Positions 45,448-55,164 of a stretch of 64,000 nucleotides of DNA are shown here, one piece after another. The notes under the pieces were generated by a model. It saw nothing but the letters and a program-made list of their open reading frames with translations, searched no databases and was not told the origin of the DNA. Each line of letters opens with the position of its first letter. Positions within the stretch are counted from its first letter, which is position 1. This stretch comes from Spirochaetota bacterium (lineage in GTDB: Bacteria; Spirochaetota; Spirochaetia; Treponematales; Rectinemataceae): positions 62,001 through 126,000 of the forward strand of contig JAJUIB010000006.1 of assembly GCA_029265615.1 (NCBI GenBank), given 5' to 3'. A program made the translations under genes and the position numbers.

Positions 45448-47616
45448 TCAGATCTTCCCAGCGATCCTCGCCTCGACAACCTCGAGAACCTCGGGGAGGT
45501 CCATGCCGATGGCCTTTAAGTGCTCGGGGGTCGGACAGCCATCGGGAGTCCAACCGCGGCGCTTGTACACCGCGTCGACGAGCGAATCATACTGCTTCAT
45601 GCGATATTCGCGCGTTATGCGGATTTTCTCCTTCACAGAAAGGCCCGCCGGGTCGACGCCGATCTTTTCCTTCATCTGCTTATCGTAGCGTTCCGCGCGC
45701 GCCTCGTACTCGTCCTCGAGGACAGGGCCCATGGCGCGGTAGGGCGGGTAGTCCTCGGCGCGATGACCTCGTCCCTGGCGGATGTTGAACGCGCGCTGGA
45801 AGTTGTACACACGCTCGGACTGGACAATGAGGCCGTCCCAGTCGAGCGGCTCGCCGGTTATCGCGGTGTAGAGCTCGCGATAGTTCGCGACATGCTCGGG
45901 CACCTTGTTCGGCTCCTTCCACTTCGCGTTATCGGCGGGCTCGACGTCGTTCCAGGGAAGCTTGCAGAGCCCCTGAAGCCCGAACCAAGTACGGAACATG
46001 GGGAAGTAGTGGAGCGCCTCGGCCTTGTTCTCGAAGGTCGGGATGCGGTTATTCACCATGTCCATGAAAATGAGCCAGGCCTCATCGTGCTGCGGGCCCT
46101 TGTTGGTGAGGTAGTAGCCGCCCTGCTGCGCGAGGGACTCCTTCGAGATGTATTCGGACTGTTCAAGCCCCTTCCCGTGGAGGGCTATGTCCCTCATGAA
46201 CTGAGGATCGGCGCCATACTCCTTCACGAAATGCTCGGAAAGGAACTTGACCCCCCGGCCGGCAAGGACGCCGAAGCGCTTTCCCTCGGCAAGATCGTGG
46301 AGTATCTGGCAGGCGCCCTTCCAGTTGCCCCAGGAAAGGTCGATACCGTCGGTACGTTCCTTGGTGAGGATGCCATGCTCCCAGCACTCCATGAGGAAGC
46401 CGACCGTCGTCCCGAACGAGATCGTGTCGATGCCATAGGTGTCGCAGTAGAAGTTGATCTCGAGAATGCCGTGCGGATCGTAGATATAGAGGTTCGAGCC
46501 GACGCCAGCCGCGGTTTCGTACTCGGGGCCGTCGACGCAGACCTTATGCCCCTTGTAGGGGCCGGTTTCGAGCTCGAACTTGTCAACCGCGTGCGCGCAG
46601 GCCATCGTGCAGCCGAACCAGCAGCCGTCCGGCAGGTTCTGCGACAGCAGCTTTTCCCAGACCCAGCTCGCAATTTCGGGACCGCGGGGATCCTGGCCAT
46701 ATTTGTGGTTCTTTGTCGGAAGGAGGTCGTAGTCGTTCATGACCTCCATGAGGTGGGCCGTCCCCTGCTTGCGCATCTTGCACTGCTTGTCGTCGTTGAC
46801 GACGATCTCGCGGTGGAGCTTGAGGCCGATCCGCTGGACCGCGGCGGGGTCGGCCGCGCCGTTCGAATCCTGCTCGACACCCCGATAGCGGCAAACGAGG
46901 GCAAGGAGTTTCTTGTCGCGGAAGACGGTGCCGATGCCGCCACGGCCCGCCTGCTTCACGCGGATACCCGCGCGGCGCTTGTCGTAGAGGCTGAAGTTGA
47001 GGAGCCCCATGGGCGAATGTTCGGCGCCCCGGCCTGCGGAGACGACAGAAACCGCCTGCAGATCGCTGGGGTCATCGCTCGCGGCAAAGGCGTGGGTGAG
47101 CACTTCAGCAAGGAGGTGGGTGTCGCGCGGAAGATCCGTAGGCGCCTCGTAAAAGCGGATCACACCCTCGTTGCCATCGATGAAAACGATCGTCTCGGAT
47201 GGCGCCTTGCCCTGAAGTTCGAGCGCGTCAAAGCCCGAAAACTTAAGGTAGGGGCCAAAATACCCGCCAACATTGGAATCGATGGGGATGCCGGTCATCG
47301 GAGAAAGCGACACGACGAGGCTCTTTCCCGAACCGGGATAGTTCGTGTTGCCGCAAATCGGCCCCATCGCGATGACGATCTCGTTTTCAGGGCTGTCCCA
47401 CCTCGTGGAGGGCTTCGTGCCGTCCCAGAGTAGCTTGAGGCCGAAGCCCTTGCCCCCCACGAATTTCTGTTTCATCGTCTCGGAGACAGGCTTTTCCGTC
47501 GCCTTGCGCGAGGAGACGTCAAGATGGAGCGTCCGCATGTTGTAGCCGCGAACGACTTTGCCGGGCGTATAGCGCGACTCGGAAACGAGCTTGAAATCCT
47601 TTATGCCGTAGCTCAT
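45448..47616 (-). CDS. Tungstopterin oxidoreductase, AOR family, BamB-like
   Basis: A 722-aa enzyme of the aldehyde:ferredoxin oxidoreductase family, longer than classical AOR (~610). The N-terminal pterin domain has FVGGKGFGLKLL and GPICGNTNYPGSGK; the cluster ligands fall in DGCWFGCTMACAH and later Cys residues. FYCDTYGIDTISFG ... FLMECWEHGIL resembles BamB, the catalytic subunit of class II benzoyl-CoA reductases, more than classical AOR. The upstream four-cluster ferredoxin matches a BamC- or AorA-type partner. Substrate could be an aldehyde or an acyl-CoA; not decided. GGAGG precedes the ATG. Confidence 0.85.
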   Translation of the reverse strand: MSYGIKDFKLVSESRYTPGKVVRGYNMRTLHLDVSSRKATEKPVSETMKQKFVGGKGFGLKLLWDGTKPSTRWDSPENEIVIAMGPICGNTNYPGSGKSLVVSLSPMTGIPIDSNVGGYFGPYLKFSGFDALELQGKAPSETIVFIDGNEGVIRFYEAPTDLPRDTHLLAEVLTHAFAASDDPSDLQAVSVVSAGRGAEHSPMGLLNFSLYDKRRAGIRVKQAGRGGIGTVFRDKKLLALVCRYRGVEQDSNGAADPAAVQRIGLKLHREIVVNDDKQCKMRKQGTAHLMEVMNDYDLLPTKNHKYGQDPRGPEIASWVWEKLLSQNLPDGCWFGCTMACAHAVDKFELETGPYKGHKVCVDGPEYETAAGVGSNLYIYDPHGILEINFYCDTYGIDTISFGTTVGFLMECWEHGILTKERTDGIDLSWGNWKGACQILHDLAEGKRFGVLAGRGVKFLSEHFVKEYGADPQFMRDIALHGKGLEQSEYISKESLAQQGGYYLTNKGPQHDEAWLIFMDMVNNRIPTFENKAEALHYFPMFRTWFGLQGLCKLPWNDVEPADNAKWKEPNKVPEHVANYRELYTAITGEPLDWDGLIVQSERVYNFQRAFNIRQGRGHRAEDYPPYRAMGPVLEDEYEARAERYDKQMKEKIGVDPAGLSVKEKIRITREYRMKQYDSLVDAVYKRRGWTPDGCPTPEHLKAIGMDLPEVLEVVEARIAGKI

Positions 47617-47619
47617 GCC

Positions 47620-48069
47620 TTACTCCTCCCTGACCTTGGCGATGGCATCGGCCCAGGCGCGGGAGGCCGGGCTCTCTTCCTTTTCGGCAAGCTCGAGCGC
47701 GCCCTTCGGGCACTGCTTCGCACACTGTCCGCAGGCGATGCACTTAAAAGGGTGCTTGAGGCCGGGATAGTATCGCATCGCGCCGGTCGGACACACGGCC
47801 ACGCAGGCCAGACAGCCGACGCAGACTTTCTTGTCGATCATCACGGCGCCATTTTTGGCAACCGAGATGGCTTGAACCGGACACTCGGCCACACACTTTC
47901 GACATTCCTGATCGCAGACGACGAGGTGGAATTTCCCCGCCCCCAGATCCTGGACCTGGATAGCCGCCTTGGCGGGGTTGTCTTCCTTGAAATAGAGTTT
48001 TGAGCAGACCGCGGTGCAGGTCATGCACCCGACACACTTTTCATCGACGGTCTTGAGGTACTTGATCAC
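47620..48069 (-). CDS. Polyferredoxin, electron-transfer partner of the AOR-family enzyme
   Basis: A 149-aa protein with four Cys groups: CVGCMTCTAVC, CDQECRKCVAECP, CVGCLACVAVCP and CIACGQCAKQCP, enough for up to four 4Fe-4S clusters. It ends three bases before the AOR-family start, so the genes form an operon. The GTG start at 48069 is chosen because AAAGGAGG lies directly upstream and the similarity begins there; the frame is open further to 48138. Layout resembles BamC or AorA. Confidence 0.88.
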   Translation of the reverse strand: MIKYLKTVDEKCVGCMTCTAVCSKLYFKEDNPAKAAIQVQDLGAGKFHLVVCDQECRKCVAECPVQAISVAKNGAVMIDKKVCVGCLACVAVCPTGAMRYYPGLKHPFKCIACGQCAKQCPKGALELAEKEESPASRAWADAIAKVREE

Positions 48070-48177
48070 GGCTCCGGTCCTCCTTTGTTCGGCTCCACGG
48101 CGAGTCACGCCGCAGGTACCGCGATCCGGCCGTATCATTAGGGACGGAAGTCGCGGCGGGGCTGTGAGTGAGAAAGG

Positions 48178-48206
48178 AGTATACCCCCTTCTGTCATTTT
48201 CCGCAA
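48178..48206 (-). promoter_or_regulatory. Sigma-70 promoter of the ferredoxin-AOR operon
   Basis: Minus strand TTGCGG (48201-48206), 17-base spacer, consensus-like TATACT (48178-48183). The leader to the GTG start is about 100 bases and holds a small CGGCG-AGTCA-CGCCG hairpin; no molybdenum/tungsten-cofactor riboswitch pattern is recognised. Confidence 0.7.
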
Positions 48207-48258
48207 CGAAGGAGCGGCAATATTCGCGGTAAGTATCGGTCTTGCATAAATATACAAT

Positions 48259-50199
48259 TCAAGGCGCGGCGAAGGGGAAGCGCACCTCAACCTGCGTACC
48301 TTTCTCTGAGCCATAAAAGCGCACCGTGCCGCGAAGCTGTGCAACAAGGCCCTGGATAAGACTCCCCCCGATCCCCTCGCCTCCGCCGCTCCGCCGTGGG
48401 GGCATTGCAGGATCCGCGCTTGCAGGGAGCCCCACGCCGTCATCCTCGACCCGGAGGACGCAGTCCGCGCCCTCGCGGCGCAGACTCAGACACACGCGCC
48501 CCGTGCTTCGCCCTACAAAGGCGTGCTTCACCGCATTGGCGACCAGCTCGTTCGCAATGAGGCCGCAGGGCATGGCGCGGTCAAGGCCAAGCCGGAGGCC
48601 CTCCCCCCGCAGGCTGACGTCGATCGAACAAACGCGAGGACCGCCATCCGGGCCATAACAGTAACCGCAAAGCGACTCAGCGATCCGCCCAAGGTAGTGA
48701 TCCATATCCACTGCCTCGAAGCTGCCCGACTGGTAGACATCCTCGTGAACAAAGGCCATCGCCTGGATGCGCTCCTGGAGCCGCTCGTAGCCCTCGCCTG
48801 CCGCGGGATCCTGCACCTCGCCGGCCTGGAGCCGCGCTAGGCTCGACACGATCTGCATATTGTTTTTCACCCGGTGGTGCACTTCTCGGAGGAGCACTTC
48901 CTTTTCCGCAAGCGAGTGTTCAAGGTCGGCGACATACCGATCAAGCCGCTGTGCAAGCGCCGCGAAGGAGCGGGCAAGGCGGCCGATTTCATCGGGCCGG
49001 TCGGCGAGCGCTCCGGTCTGCTGGCCAAGCGACTCCGCCCCGCCGGGGATATAGGCACCCAGGGCGGCGCCAAGCATGCGTAGCGGCAGCGTCACTCGGT
49101 GGGCCGTGAAAAAGGCGAGCGCAATGCTCGCGGCGAGCATGAGCCCAAGGACATGGGCGGCGATCCGATCGGTTCTCTTAAGCGGAGCGACAAAACCCGC
49201 TTCAGGCAGGGCGAGCACGAGGCGCCACGCGAGCCCGAGGCGCCCCCCGAGCGGGATGACGACGGAGCGAAAGGCTTCACCGGCCGACACCACCCGGACG
49301 GCGCGGCCTGACTCGCGGGAGGCGGCGGTCACGAGCGCCTGAGTCGTTTGCGGCAGATCACGCAGGCAGAGTCGTTGCGGATCCGCTGCGGCCGCGGGCG
49401 GGACGGCGACCGACTCCGTCCCGGATGGAGTGTTTGTCCGCGCTCTCGTAGCGGAAGTGAGTGCGACAAGGCAATCCGATTCGTCCAGGATGAGTGCCCG
49501 GGCACCGGGCTCCGCGGCAACGCGCTCAAGAAACCCGGAGATGCTCCCAAGGCGGACAGTGGCGCTGGCGACACCAAGAACGCGCCCTCCCTCCCGGGCG
49601 GCGGCCACGGCCGCCATCGCAAGCTCGCCCGACGACGCGATCGCGTAGGGGGCCGTCCACGCCGCAGACGCCGAAGCGACGGCGCGCCGATACCAGGGCC
49701 GCTCGCGGGGGTCGTAATGCTCACGCCGCAGCTCGACTGCAACAGGGTTCCCCTCCTCGTCGACGCGCTCAAGGACGAGAGCGCCGCCAGAGTGCAGGCC
49801 GGCACTCCCCGTGCGGAGCCGCCCGTCGGCAAGCCGTTCCGCCTCGGCGTATGCGCCATCGGCGAAGCCCACGCTCACGATGTCGATTTCGGGTCGCTCG
49901 AGTAGTTGAAAGTGGAGCGCCCGGCGGAGAGCGGGGAGCTCGCTAGCAGCGTTCGGGAAGGCGCGCACAAAGGCGACATTGGTCTCGGCGACATCAAGTG
50001 CGCGTTCGAGAAAGGCCTCGACGCGTTCGGCGGCGCGCTCGGCGGACGAAAGGGCATAGGCGTCGACAACGGAGAGGACCGCCTTCCGCGAGCTTGTCAC
50101 ATAGAGAAGCCAGCTCGCGCCAAAGCCCGCCACAAGAAGAATGATGAAGGGCACAAGGAGGGTCCGCTTCATACCGCCGCGGCCGAAGAGCCAGCGCAT
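48259..50199 (-). CDS. Membrane sensor histidine kinase (dCache-like sensor, HAMP, HisKA_2)
   Basis: About 646 aa: TM ~10-30, a large periplasmic double-Cache-like region (~35-330, with HYDPRERPWYRRAV, a typical Cache motif), second TM ~345, HAMP, then REVHHRVKNNMQIVSSL (His about 440) and HATPase (NELVANAVKHAFVG, EDDGVGLP). Start uncertain: ATG 50199 is used, ATG 50172 and a GTG upstream are alternatives, and none has a clear ribosome site. It follows an MCP gene in the same direction after 116 bases. No adjacent response regulator. Confidence 0.85.
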   Translation of the reverse strand: MRWLFGRGGMKRTLLVPFIILLVAGFGASWLLYVTSSRKAVLSVVDAYALSSAERAAERVEAFLERALDVAETNVAFVRAFPNAASELPALRRALHFQLLERPEIDIVSVGFADGAYAEAERLADGRLRTGSAGLHSGGALVLERVDEEGNPVAVELRREHYDPRERPWYRRAVASASAAWTAPYAIASSGELAMAAVAAAREGGRVLGVASATVRLGSISGFLERVAAEPGARALILDESDCLVALTSATRARTNTPSGTESVAVPPAAAADPQRLCLRDLPQTTQALVTAASRESGRAVRVVSAGEAFRSVVIPLGGRLGLAWRLVLALPEAGFVAPLKRTDRIAAHVLGLMLAASIALAFFTAHRVTLPLRMLGAALGAYIPGGAESLGQQTGALADRPDEIGRLARSFAALAQRLDRYVADLEHSLAEKEVLLREVHHRVKNNMQIVSSLARLQAGEVQDPAAGEGYERLQERIQAMAFVHEDVYQSGSFEAVDMDHYLGRIAESLCGYCYGPDGGPRVCSIDVSLRGEGLRLGLDRAMPCGLIANELVANAVKHAFVGRSTGRVCLSLRREGADCVLRVEDDGVGLPASADPAMPPRRSGGGEGIGGSLIQGLVAQLRGTVRFYGSEKGTQVEVRFPFAAP

Positions 50200-50315
50200 C
50201 GCGCCGCGCAGGCCCTGCCGAGAAAAGACACTATCTTTCACGCGGAAAGTATACGTGATTTTTACCCTTTGTGTCCGGGAAAATGCGCCCGACCTCGCCT
50301 GCACACGGCCATGCG

Positions 50316-52508
50316 CTATACGGTGAAGCGGCCGATCGCCTCCTCCATGGCAAGGATACTGTCATGCGTTTTAGTCGCAAGCTCGGACACGGCCTGCGCG
50401 GCCTTGTGGATCTCTCCGGCACCGGCGGCCATCTCGTCCATGCTCCCCTCGATCGTCGCCGCAAGTTCGGAGAGCCGCCGCATCGCCTCGAGCACCTGGG
50501 CGTTGCCCGCGCGCATTTCGCTCGAACCGGCGCGCACCTCGCTCGTCGCACCGTTCATGTCGCGGAGCGCCTCGAGAATCTGCCGTGAGCCCTCCTTCTG
50601 CTCGAGCATCGCACGCTCAATTTCACGAACGAGGTCCGCCGTCGCGGAAATCGATGCCGCCACCTCGGCGAAGGAGGAGCCCGAGGCCTTCGAGGCCTCC
50701 ACCACTTCGGCGATCGAAGCGCCGATCTTTTTGAGCTCGGCGCCGATGTTCCGCGACTGGGCCGCGCTCGTCTCGGCAAGGCTGCGTATTTCGTCCGCGA
50801 CCACCGAAAAGCCCCGCCCCGCATCGCCAGCATGCGCCGCCTCGATGGCCGCATTCATCGCCAGAAGGTTTGTCTGCGAGGCGATTTTTGCGATGATGCG
50901 GTTTGCCTCCATGAGGAGCTCCGACTGCTCGGCGATCTCCCGGGCCTTGTCTTCGACCGCAGTCTGCTTGGCCTTTCCGGCCTCGGAGGCCTCGCGGAGC
51001 GATTCGAAGCGGTCGGCCATCTTCTCGATCGATGCGGTGACCGAGCCGATGTTGCCCACCATCTCCTCGATAGAGGCGGAGGCCTCGGTAACGCCCGCGG
51101 CCTGGGTCTCCACGAGCTTGTCGAGCGACTCGATGTTGCGCGCTGTCTCTTCGACCGCACTCGAAGCGTCGCCGACACTCTCCGCCTGACGTTCCGCCTG
51201 CTTTCGCACTCCCTCGACATTGGCGAGAATCTCCGCCGCCGCACTCGCCGCCTCGTGCGAACTCGCCGCAAGATCGCTCCCTATGCTGCCGAGTGCCTCC
51301 TGCGAGGTTTTGAGACTCGAGACAATCTCACGGAGCTTGCCAACAAATCCGTTGAAATCCCGCACAAGATCGCCGATCTCGTCGTTCCGGGACAGATCGA
51401 TCCGCCGCGTGAGGTCGCCGCCGCCCTCGGCGATCGCGCGGATCGCGGAACCCGCCATCGACAGTGGGCGGAGGGCGCGGCCGATGAGCACCCAGATCGA
51501 CACAGAGAGCGCGACTAGGATGATAAGCGAGCTTGCGACGATAAAGACGGTGACCCGCGCGGCCGAGGCGAGGATTGCCTCGACGGGGATCGATATGCAA
51601 AGGCTCCAGTAATCGTCGCTCTTCCCAAGCCGAATCGGGTGCGAGACAAGGTAGCTCACACGGCCATCGACCGCCGAGCGGCGGGTGAGCGTGCGATGCT
51701 CACCACGCGAGACCGCGGCAAGAAAGTCATCGCGAACCGCTGGCTCAAGGAATTCGCCGACCGGCCTGCCGATAAAATCACTTCGCGGATGAGCGAGTAT
51801 CTCGCCCCGACGGTCGAGGAGAAAGGCGTAGCCAAAATCCATGGGCTTTATGAGGGCAATGAGGCGCTGGAGGGCGCTTACCTCGATGTCGACCCCCGCG
51901 ACGCCAATGACCCGCTCGCCGAGGATGATGGGCTCGACGGCTGAAATCGTGGTCAGCGCCTTCCCCGCGACTGTGAATGTTTTGGGCTTCGTAAAAAACG
52001 GCTTTTTTGTCGCTCGGGGAACGGTGTAGAAATCGCCTTCGGGCTTCCCTGTTTCATAAGCGAGCGCGGTATCGAGGACGAGCTCGCCGCCCTCGCGGCT
52101 CCACAGGGGATTCAGCCTGCCCTCGGGGCCGTAGCCTTTGCGTCCCGCATAGGATGCATCCTTTCCGTCGTAGGCGCCGGGTTCAAAGGCGCACCAGAGC
52201 GCGGAAAGCGCAGGCGTTCGTTCAAGGACGAGCGAAAAGGTCTCCACGAGGTTCTCTCGCGACACCCCCGCCTCCTTGAAGGACAAAGCCGTCGTCGCCA
52301 GACTCGAGGCATAGATCGAGGCATCGCCCACAAGACGCTCCACGTCGCGGCCATAGTTCTCCGCAAGGTATTCGGTAGAGGTGTAGGCGACCTTCCGGAG
52401 GGCCTCGCGGGACTGCGCGGCAACGAGGAGCGAGAGTACGCCAAGGCAGAGAATTTGGATGCCGCCGAGCATCGCGATAAGTTTGCCGCGCAGTCCGAGC
52501 CGCTTCAT
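50316..52508 (-). CDS. Methyl-accepting chemotaxis protein with dCache sensor
   Basis: A 730-aa transmembrane chemoreceptor: TM1 ~10-32, periplasmic dCache domain ~35-300 ([28 protein letters not shown]), TM2 ~305-330, HAMP ([10 protein letters not shown]), and the signalling coiled coil with tip [19 protein letters not shown] followed by [19 protein letters not shown] 52508 is fixed by AAGGAGG. Ligand unknown. Confidence 0.93.
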   Translation of the reverse strand: MKRLGLRGKLIAMLGGIQILCLGVLSLLVAAQSREALRKVAYTSTEYLAENYGRDVERLVGDASIYASSLATTALSFKEAGVSRENLVETFSLVLERTPALSALWCAFEPGAYDGKDASYAGRKGYGPEGRLNPLWSREGGELVLDTALAYETGKPEGDFYTVPRATKKPFFTKPKTFTVAGKALTTISAVEPIILGERVIGVAGVDIEVSALQRLIALIKPMDFGYAFLLDRRGEILAHPRSDFIGRPVGEFLEPAVRDDFLAAVSRGEHRTLTRRSAVDGRVSYLVSHPIRLGKSDDYWSLCISIPVEAILASAARVTVFIVASSLIILVALSVSIWVLIGRALRPLSMAGSAIRAIAEGGGDLTRRIDLSRNDEIGDLVRDFNGFVGKLREIVSSLKTSQEALGSIGSDLAASSHEAASAAAEILANVEGVRKQAERQAESVGDASSAVEETARNIESLDKLVETQAAGVTEASASIEEMVGNIGSVTASIEKMADRFESLREASEAGKAKQTAVEDKAREIAEQSELLMEANRIIAKIASQTNLLAMNAAIEAAHAGDAGRGFSVVADEIRSLAETSAAQSRNIGAELKKIGASIAEVVEASKASGSSFAEVAASISATADLVREIERAMLEQKEGSRQILEALRDMNGATSEVRAGSSEMRAGNAQVLEAMRRLSELAATIEGSMDEMAAGAGEIHKAAQAVSELATKTHDSILAMEEAIGRFTV

Positions 52509-52777
52509 CCCCCGCCTCCTTGCGGGCCATGCACGACCATCGTGTGGCCCTCTTTCCATAAGAGTAATGTTTAAGTCGCCTCTACGACAATGCACGGCGC
52601 GATTACGTTTTATTGATGCGCACACCCTGCGTGAGCGCCGCACGAAAGGGGCACCGCCCCTCTGAGGCGCGCCCCCTTTAGAACGCGGCCCCTTGTCCTG
52701 GCGCGCTCAGGATGGCTATGCTTGGCCTGACACCAGCGCCATTCTGGCGCAGACGCCGCGCAAAAAGAGGAGGGAGT
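52509..52777. other. Intergenic region between the MCP and ThiS-like genes
   Basis: A 269-base gap without a credible gene. It contains AGGGGC-ACC-GCCCCT (52647-52661), a short hairpin. I see no TPP riboswitch pattern upstream of the ThiS-like gene. Confidence 0.6.
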
Positions 52778-52981
52778 GTGCGAATCACCTTAAACGGCGA
52801 GGCGGAGACCTACGAGGGCGACAGCATCTCGATACGGGCCATCCTCGACAGAAAGCGCTGGTCCTTTCCCCTCATCATCGCGAAGCTGAATGGCGAACCC
52901 GTGCCCCGGAACGAGTACGAAAGCCGCCTTGTCCGCGAAGGCGACGCGCTCGAGCTGTACCACCTCGTCAGCGGCGGATAG
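52778..52981 (+). CDS. ThiS/MoaD-like sulfur carrier protein
   Basis: A 67-aa beta-grasp protein, RITLNGEAETYEGDSI at the start and ending LYHLVSGG; the terminal Gly-Gly is the thiocarboxylate site. GTG 52778 follows GAGGAGGG; an upstream ATG at 52712 would add an Arg-rich extension. No ThiG, ThiF or MoeB lies nearby. It could serve thiazole synthesis or, since such orphans often accompany AOR-type enzymes, tungstopterin sulfuration; the latter is inference. Confidence 0.8.
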   Translation: MRITLNGEAETYEGDSISIRAILDRKRWSFPLIIAKLNGEPVPRNEYESRLVREGDALELYHLVSGG

Positions 52982-52992
52982 GCCAGTCGCGG

Positions 52993-53397
52993 CTACGCGC
53001 GCTCGTAGCGCTCGACGATCTCCACGCGATCGCCGAGGGTCACGCGCACCGGACAGGTCTTACCCGCATTGACGATCATCGCGAAGTCCTTGTCGGACAG
53101 CGGCCCTTTAAGCCGGTACACAACCTCGAGTTTGGCGATGCGGCGCGGCCCCGCCGCCATTTCCTTCGTGAGTTCGAACTCGACGCCCTCGAGCGGGAGA
53201 CCCTTGTCGCGGGCGAACAGCGACATGATGGTCGTTCCGCAGGCGCCGAGCGAAACGGCGCACAGGTCGGTCGGCGAAAACCGCGAGCCGTCGCCGCCGT
53301 TGTCCTTCGGCGCCATCGTGGCGATGACCGCGCCCGACTCGTGCACGAGCTCGACGGTGGTGGGGCCGGTTGACCGGCCGCGCATGGTGACACTCAT
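52993..53397 (-). CDS. OsmC/Ohr-family protein
   Basis: A 134-aa protein with the two family cysteines: SLGACGTTIM (about 53) and KTCPVRVTL (about 114). OsmC-type proteins reduce organic hydroperoxides or act in redox stress. It begins at the stop of the formyl-THF cyclo-ligase gene (overlap), so the two are co-transcribed. Confidence 0.85.
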   Translation of the reverse strand: MSVTMRGRSTGPTTVELVHESGAVIATMAPKDNGGDGSRFSPTDLCAVSLGACGTTIMSLFARDKGLPLEGVEFELTKEMAAGPRRIAKLEVVYRLKGPLSDKDFAMIVNAGKTCPVRVTLGDRVEIVERYERA

Positions 53398-54017
53398 ATC
53401 CGCTCCTTACAACAACAAGGTCGCACGAGGTTTGCACCCGCGACGACAAGCTCGACGGTCTCGTCCTCCGGCCCGGCGGGCACCTCGTCGACGAGTTGCT
53501 CAGGGAGGGCGTAGCCGCAGACGACGAGCCGCCCGCCTCTAGAAGCCGCGGCCGCACGCGCGGCGCGAAGAAAGCGGTCGTAGAACCCCTTCCCGCGCCC
53601 GAGCCGACGCCCTGCAGGATCGAACGCAAGCCCCGGCGCCACCACGAGCGTTCGGGCTGCGCCCAGCTCCGCGAGGGACAGCGCGCGTGCGGCGGCGGGC
53701 GGCTCGGGTATGCCATAGCGATCGCGCGGCCAATGCTTCCAGTCCGCCGACAGCGGCACGAAGGCGAGGGCCTCTCCCTCGATGCGCGGCGCCGCGACGC
53801 GCTTGCCCGCCAAGAGCGCGGCTTCGATGAGCGGCCCTGTGTCGATCTCTCCCGGCATGGAGAGAAAGACGAGAAGCAGTTCTGCCTCGGCGCACTCGGG
53901 GAGGGCAAGGAGCGTCGCCGCCGCCACGGCGCTTCCGGCAGCGCGACAGCCCGGGGAAAGAGAGCGAAGGCGCGCGCGCATACTGCGGCGCATCTCCGCC
54001 TTATCGAGCATGGGCAT
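53394..54017 (-). CDS. 5-formyltetrahydrofolate cyclo-ligase
   Basis: About 207 aa; converts 5-formyl-THF to 5,10-methenyl-THF with ATP. The nucleotide/folate loop GRRLGRGKGFYDRFL near residue 145 is the family signature, and KAEMRRSMRARLRSL is the typical N-terminus. ATG 54017 or 54011 may be the start; neither has a good ribosome site. Completes folate handling together with fhs. Confidence 0.9.
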   Translation of the reverse strand: MPMLDKAEMRRSMRARLRSLSPGCRAAGSAVAAATLLALPECAEAELLLVFLSMPGEIDTGPLIEAALLAGKRVAAPRIEGEALAFVPLSADWKHWPRDRYGIPEPPAAARALSLAELGAARTLVVAPGLAFDPAGRRLGRGKGFYDRFLRAARAAAASRGGRLVVCGYALPEQLVDEVPAGPEDETVELVVAGANLVRPCCCKERI

Positions 54018-54070
54018 GAAAGGAGTGTAGCGCGCGCCGCGCACCTAAGGCAAGCGCGCCTAAGGGACGC

Positions 54071-54475
54071 TTAGGCCGTCGCCTCGTCCGCGAGGCAGTT
54101 TTCGATCACCGCGGCAAGCTCGTCGGTGCGCCAGGGCTTATGGATGCAAGCGCAGATTCCGGCGAGGGAACGGGCGCGCTCTATCGAGTCCTTATCGGCC
54201 TGGCCGGTGATGAGCACCATCTTGATCTCTGGTGCGCGCGCATGGAGGTCGATGAGAAAGTCATCGCCCCGCGTGCCGGGCATAAGCCAATCAGACACAA
54301 CGAGCGAGGTACGCACACCGCGAGCGGCAAGTTCGTCGACGATCGCGTTCGCCTCGGCGGCGTTGAGGGCGGTTTCGATATGGAAACGGTCCTTAAAGCG
54401 GCGCTTGAGCTCCTGCTTGAGGGCGAGGAGGATGATCGCTTCATCGTCGACGCAGATGATCGCCGGACGTGTCAT
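54071..54475 (-). CDS. Stand-alone response regulator receiver protein
   Basis: A 134-aa REC domain: CVDDE pocket, Asp in LVVSDWLMPG, Thr in VLITGQAD, Lys in CIHKPWR. Resembles receivers of the RpfG/HD-GYP type but no output domain follows. ATG 54475 has GGGAGG before it. No kinase is adjacent; the HisKA_2 kinases in this window are possible partners. Confidence 0.88.
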   Translation of the reverse strand: MTRPAIICVDDEAIILLALKQELKRRFKDRFHIETALNAAEANAIVDELAARGVRTSLVVSDWLMPGTRGDDFLIDLHARAPEIKMVLITGQADKDSIERARSLAGICACIHKPWRTDELAAVIENCLADEATA

Positions 54476-54583
54476 AACGCCCCTCCCCAAGTCCCGCACA
54501 ATCGGCCGCAGACGCGCTCCATAGCTACGAGTATAAGCCCCTTGGCGCTTCGCCGCCAGGGCCGCTTCCATCGTTCACGGCCG

Positions 54584-55111
54584 TCACTCAATGCGGGGAT
54601 TCCCGGCGGCAAGGCGGTCATGTTCGTCGATATCTTCAGCGTCCCAGGGATAGACAATCCACGCGTCGGGTATGGTGCGCCCGGCGATGTAGCGGACAAC
54701 GTCCTGAGGTAGTGCGCCCCGCTTTTCCTTGTCCTTGTTGTGGAGCACGGCGACGGCGACCTCGGCGGGCTCGTGCCGCAAGAGCTCGCGCACGCAGTAT
54801 TCGAGCGTGACGCGCGAGTCGTCCACCTCGTCGACGAGGAGGATGCGCTTTCCGGCGAGCGTGCGCTCCGCCTCCTCGATCCACTGCACTTTACGCGGAG
54901 TGTCGGTGGGCTTGTCGTTCGCATCGTAGTAGGCGATGCCAACCGCGAGAATGGGTTTGCCGAGAAAGGTCCTGATGATTCGCGCCGGGATAAAGCCGCC
55001 CGAACCGATGGCGACGATAAGGTCAGGCTCGAAGCCCCCCTCACGCACGCGGCGCGCGATGTCGCGCGCGGTCCTATGGATATCCTCGTAGGTAAAGCGG
55101 TACTTTTCCAT
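54584..55111 (-). CDS. Purine-type phosphoribosyltransferase
   Basis: A 175-aa PRTase-fold protein: AIGSGGFIPARII is the flexible-loop/PPi region and RILLVDEVDDSRVTLEYC the PRPP-binding motif (usual form DDVxxTGxT, here DEVDDSRVT). Length and motif fit archaeal/bacterial xanthine-guanine- or hypoxanthine-type enzymes, but the base cannot be assigned. Divergent from the DUF362 gene. Confidence 0.8.
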   Translation of the reverse strand: MEKYRFTYEDIHRTARDIARRVREGGFEPDLIVAIGSGGFIPARIIRTFLGKPILAVGIAYYDANDKPTDTPRKVQWIEEAERTLAGKRILLVDEVDDSRVTLEYCVRELLRHEPAEVAVAVLHNKDKEKRGALPQDVVRYIAGRTIPDAWIVYPWDAEDIDEHDRLAAGNPRIE

Positions 55112-55164
55112 GGAGCGATACTAAGGAGCCCCTGCCCGCTTGGCAAGGGGGAAGGGATGGCCCC

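Noticed and set aside
45520-47433. A 637-codon open frame opposite the AOR-family gene
   Set aside because: Antisense to a conserved enzyme, no recognisable protein features, no ribosome site.
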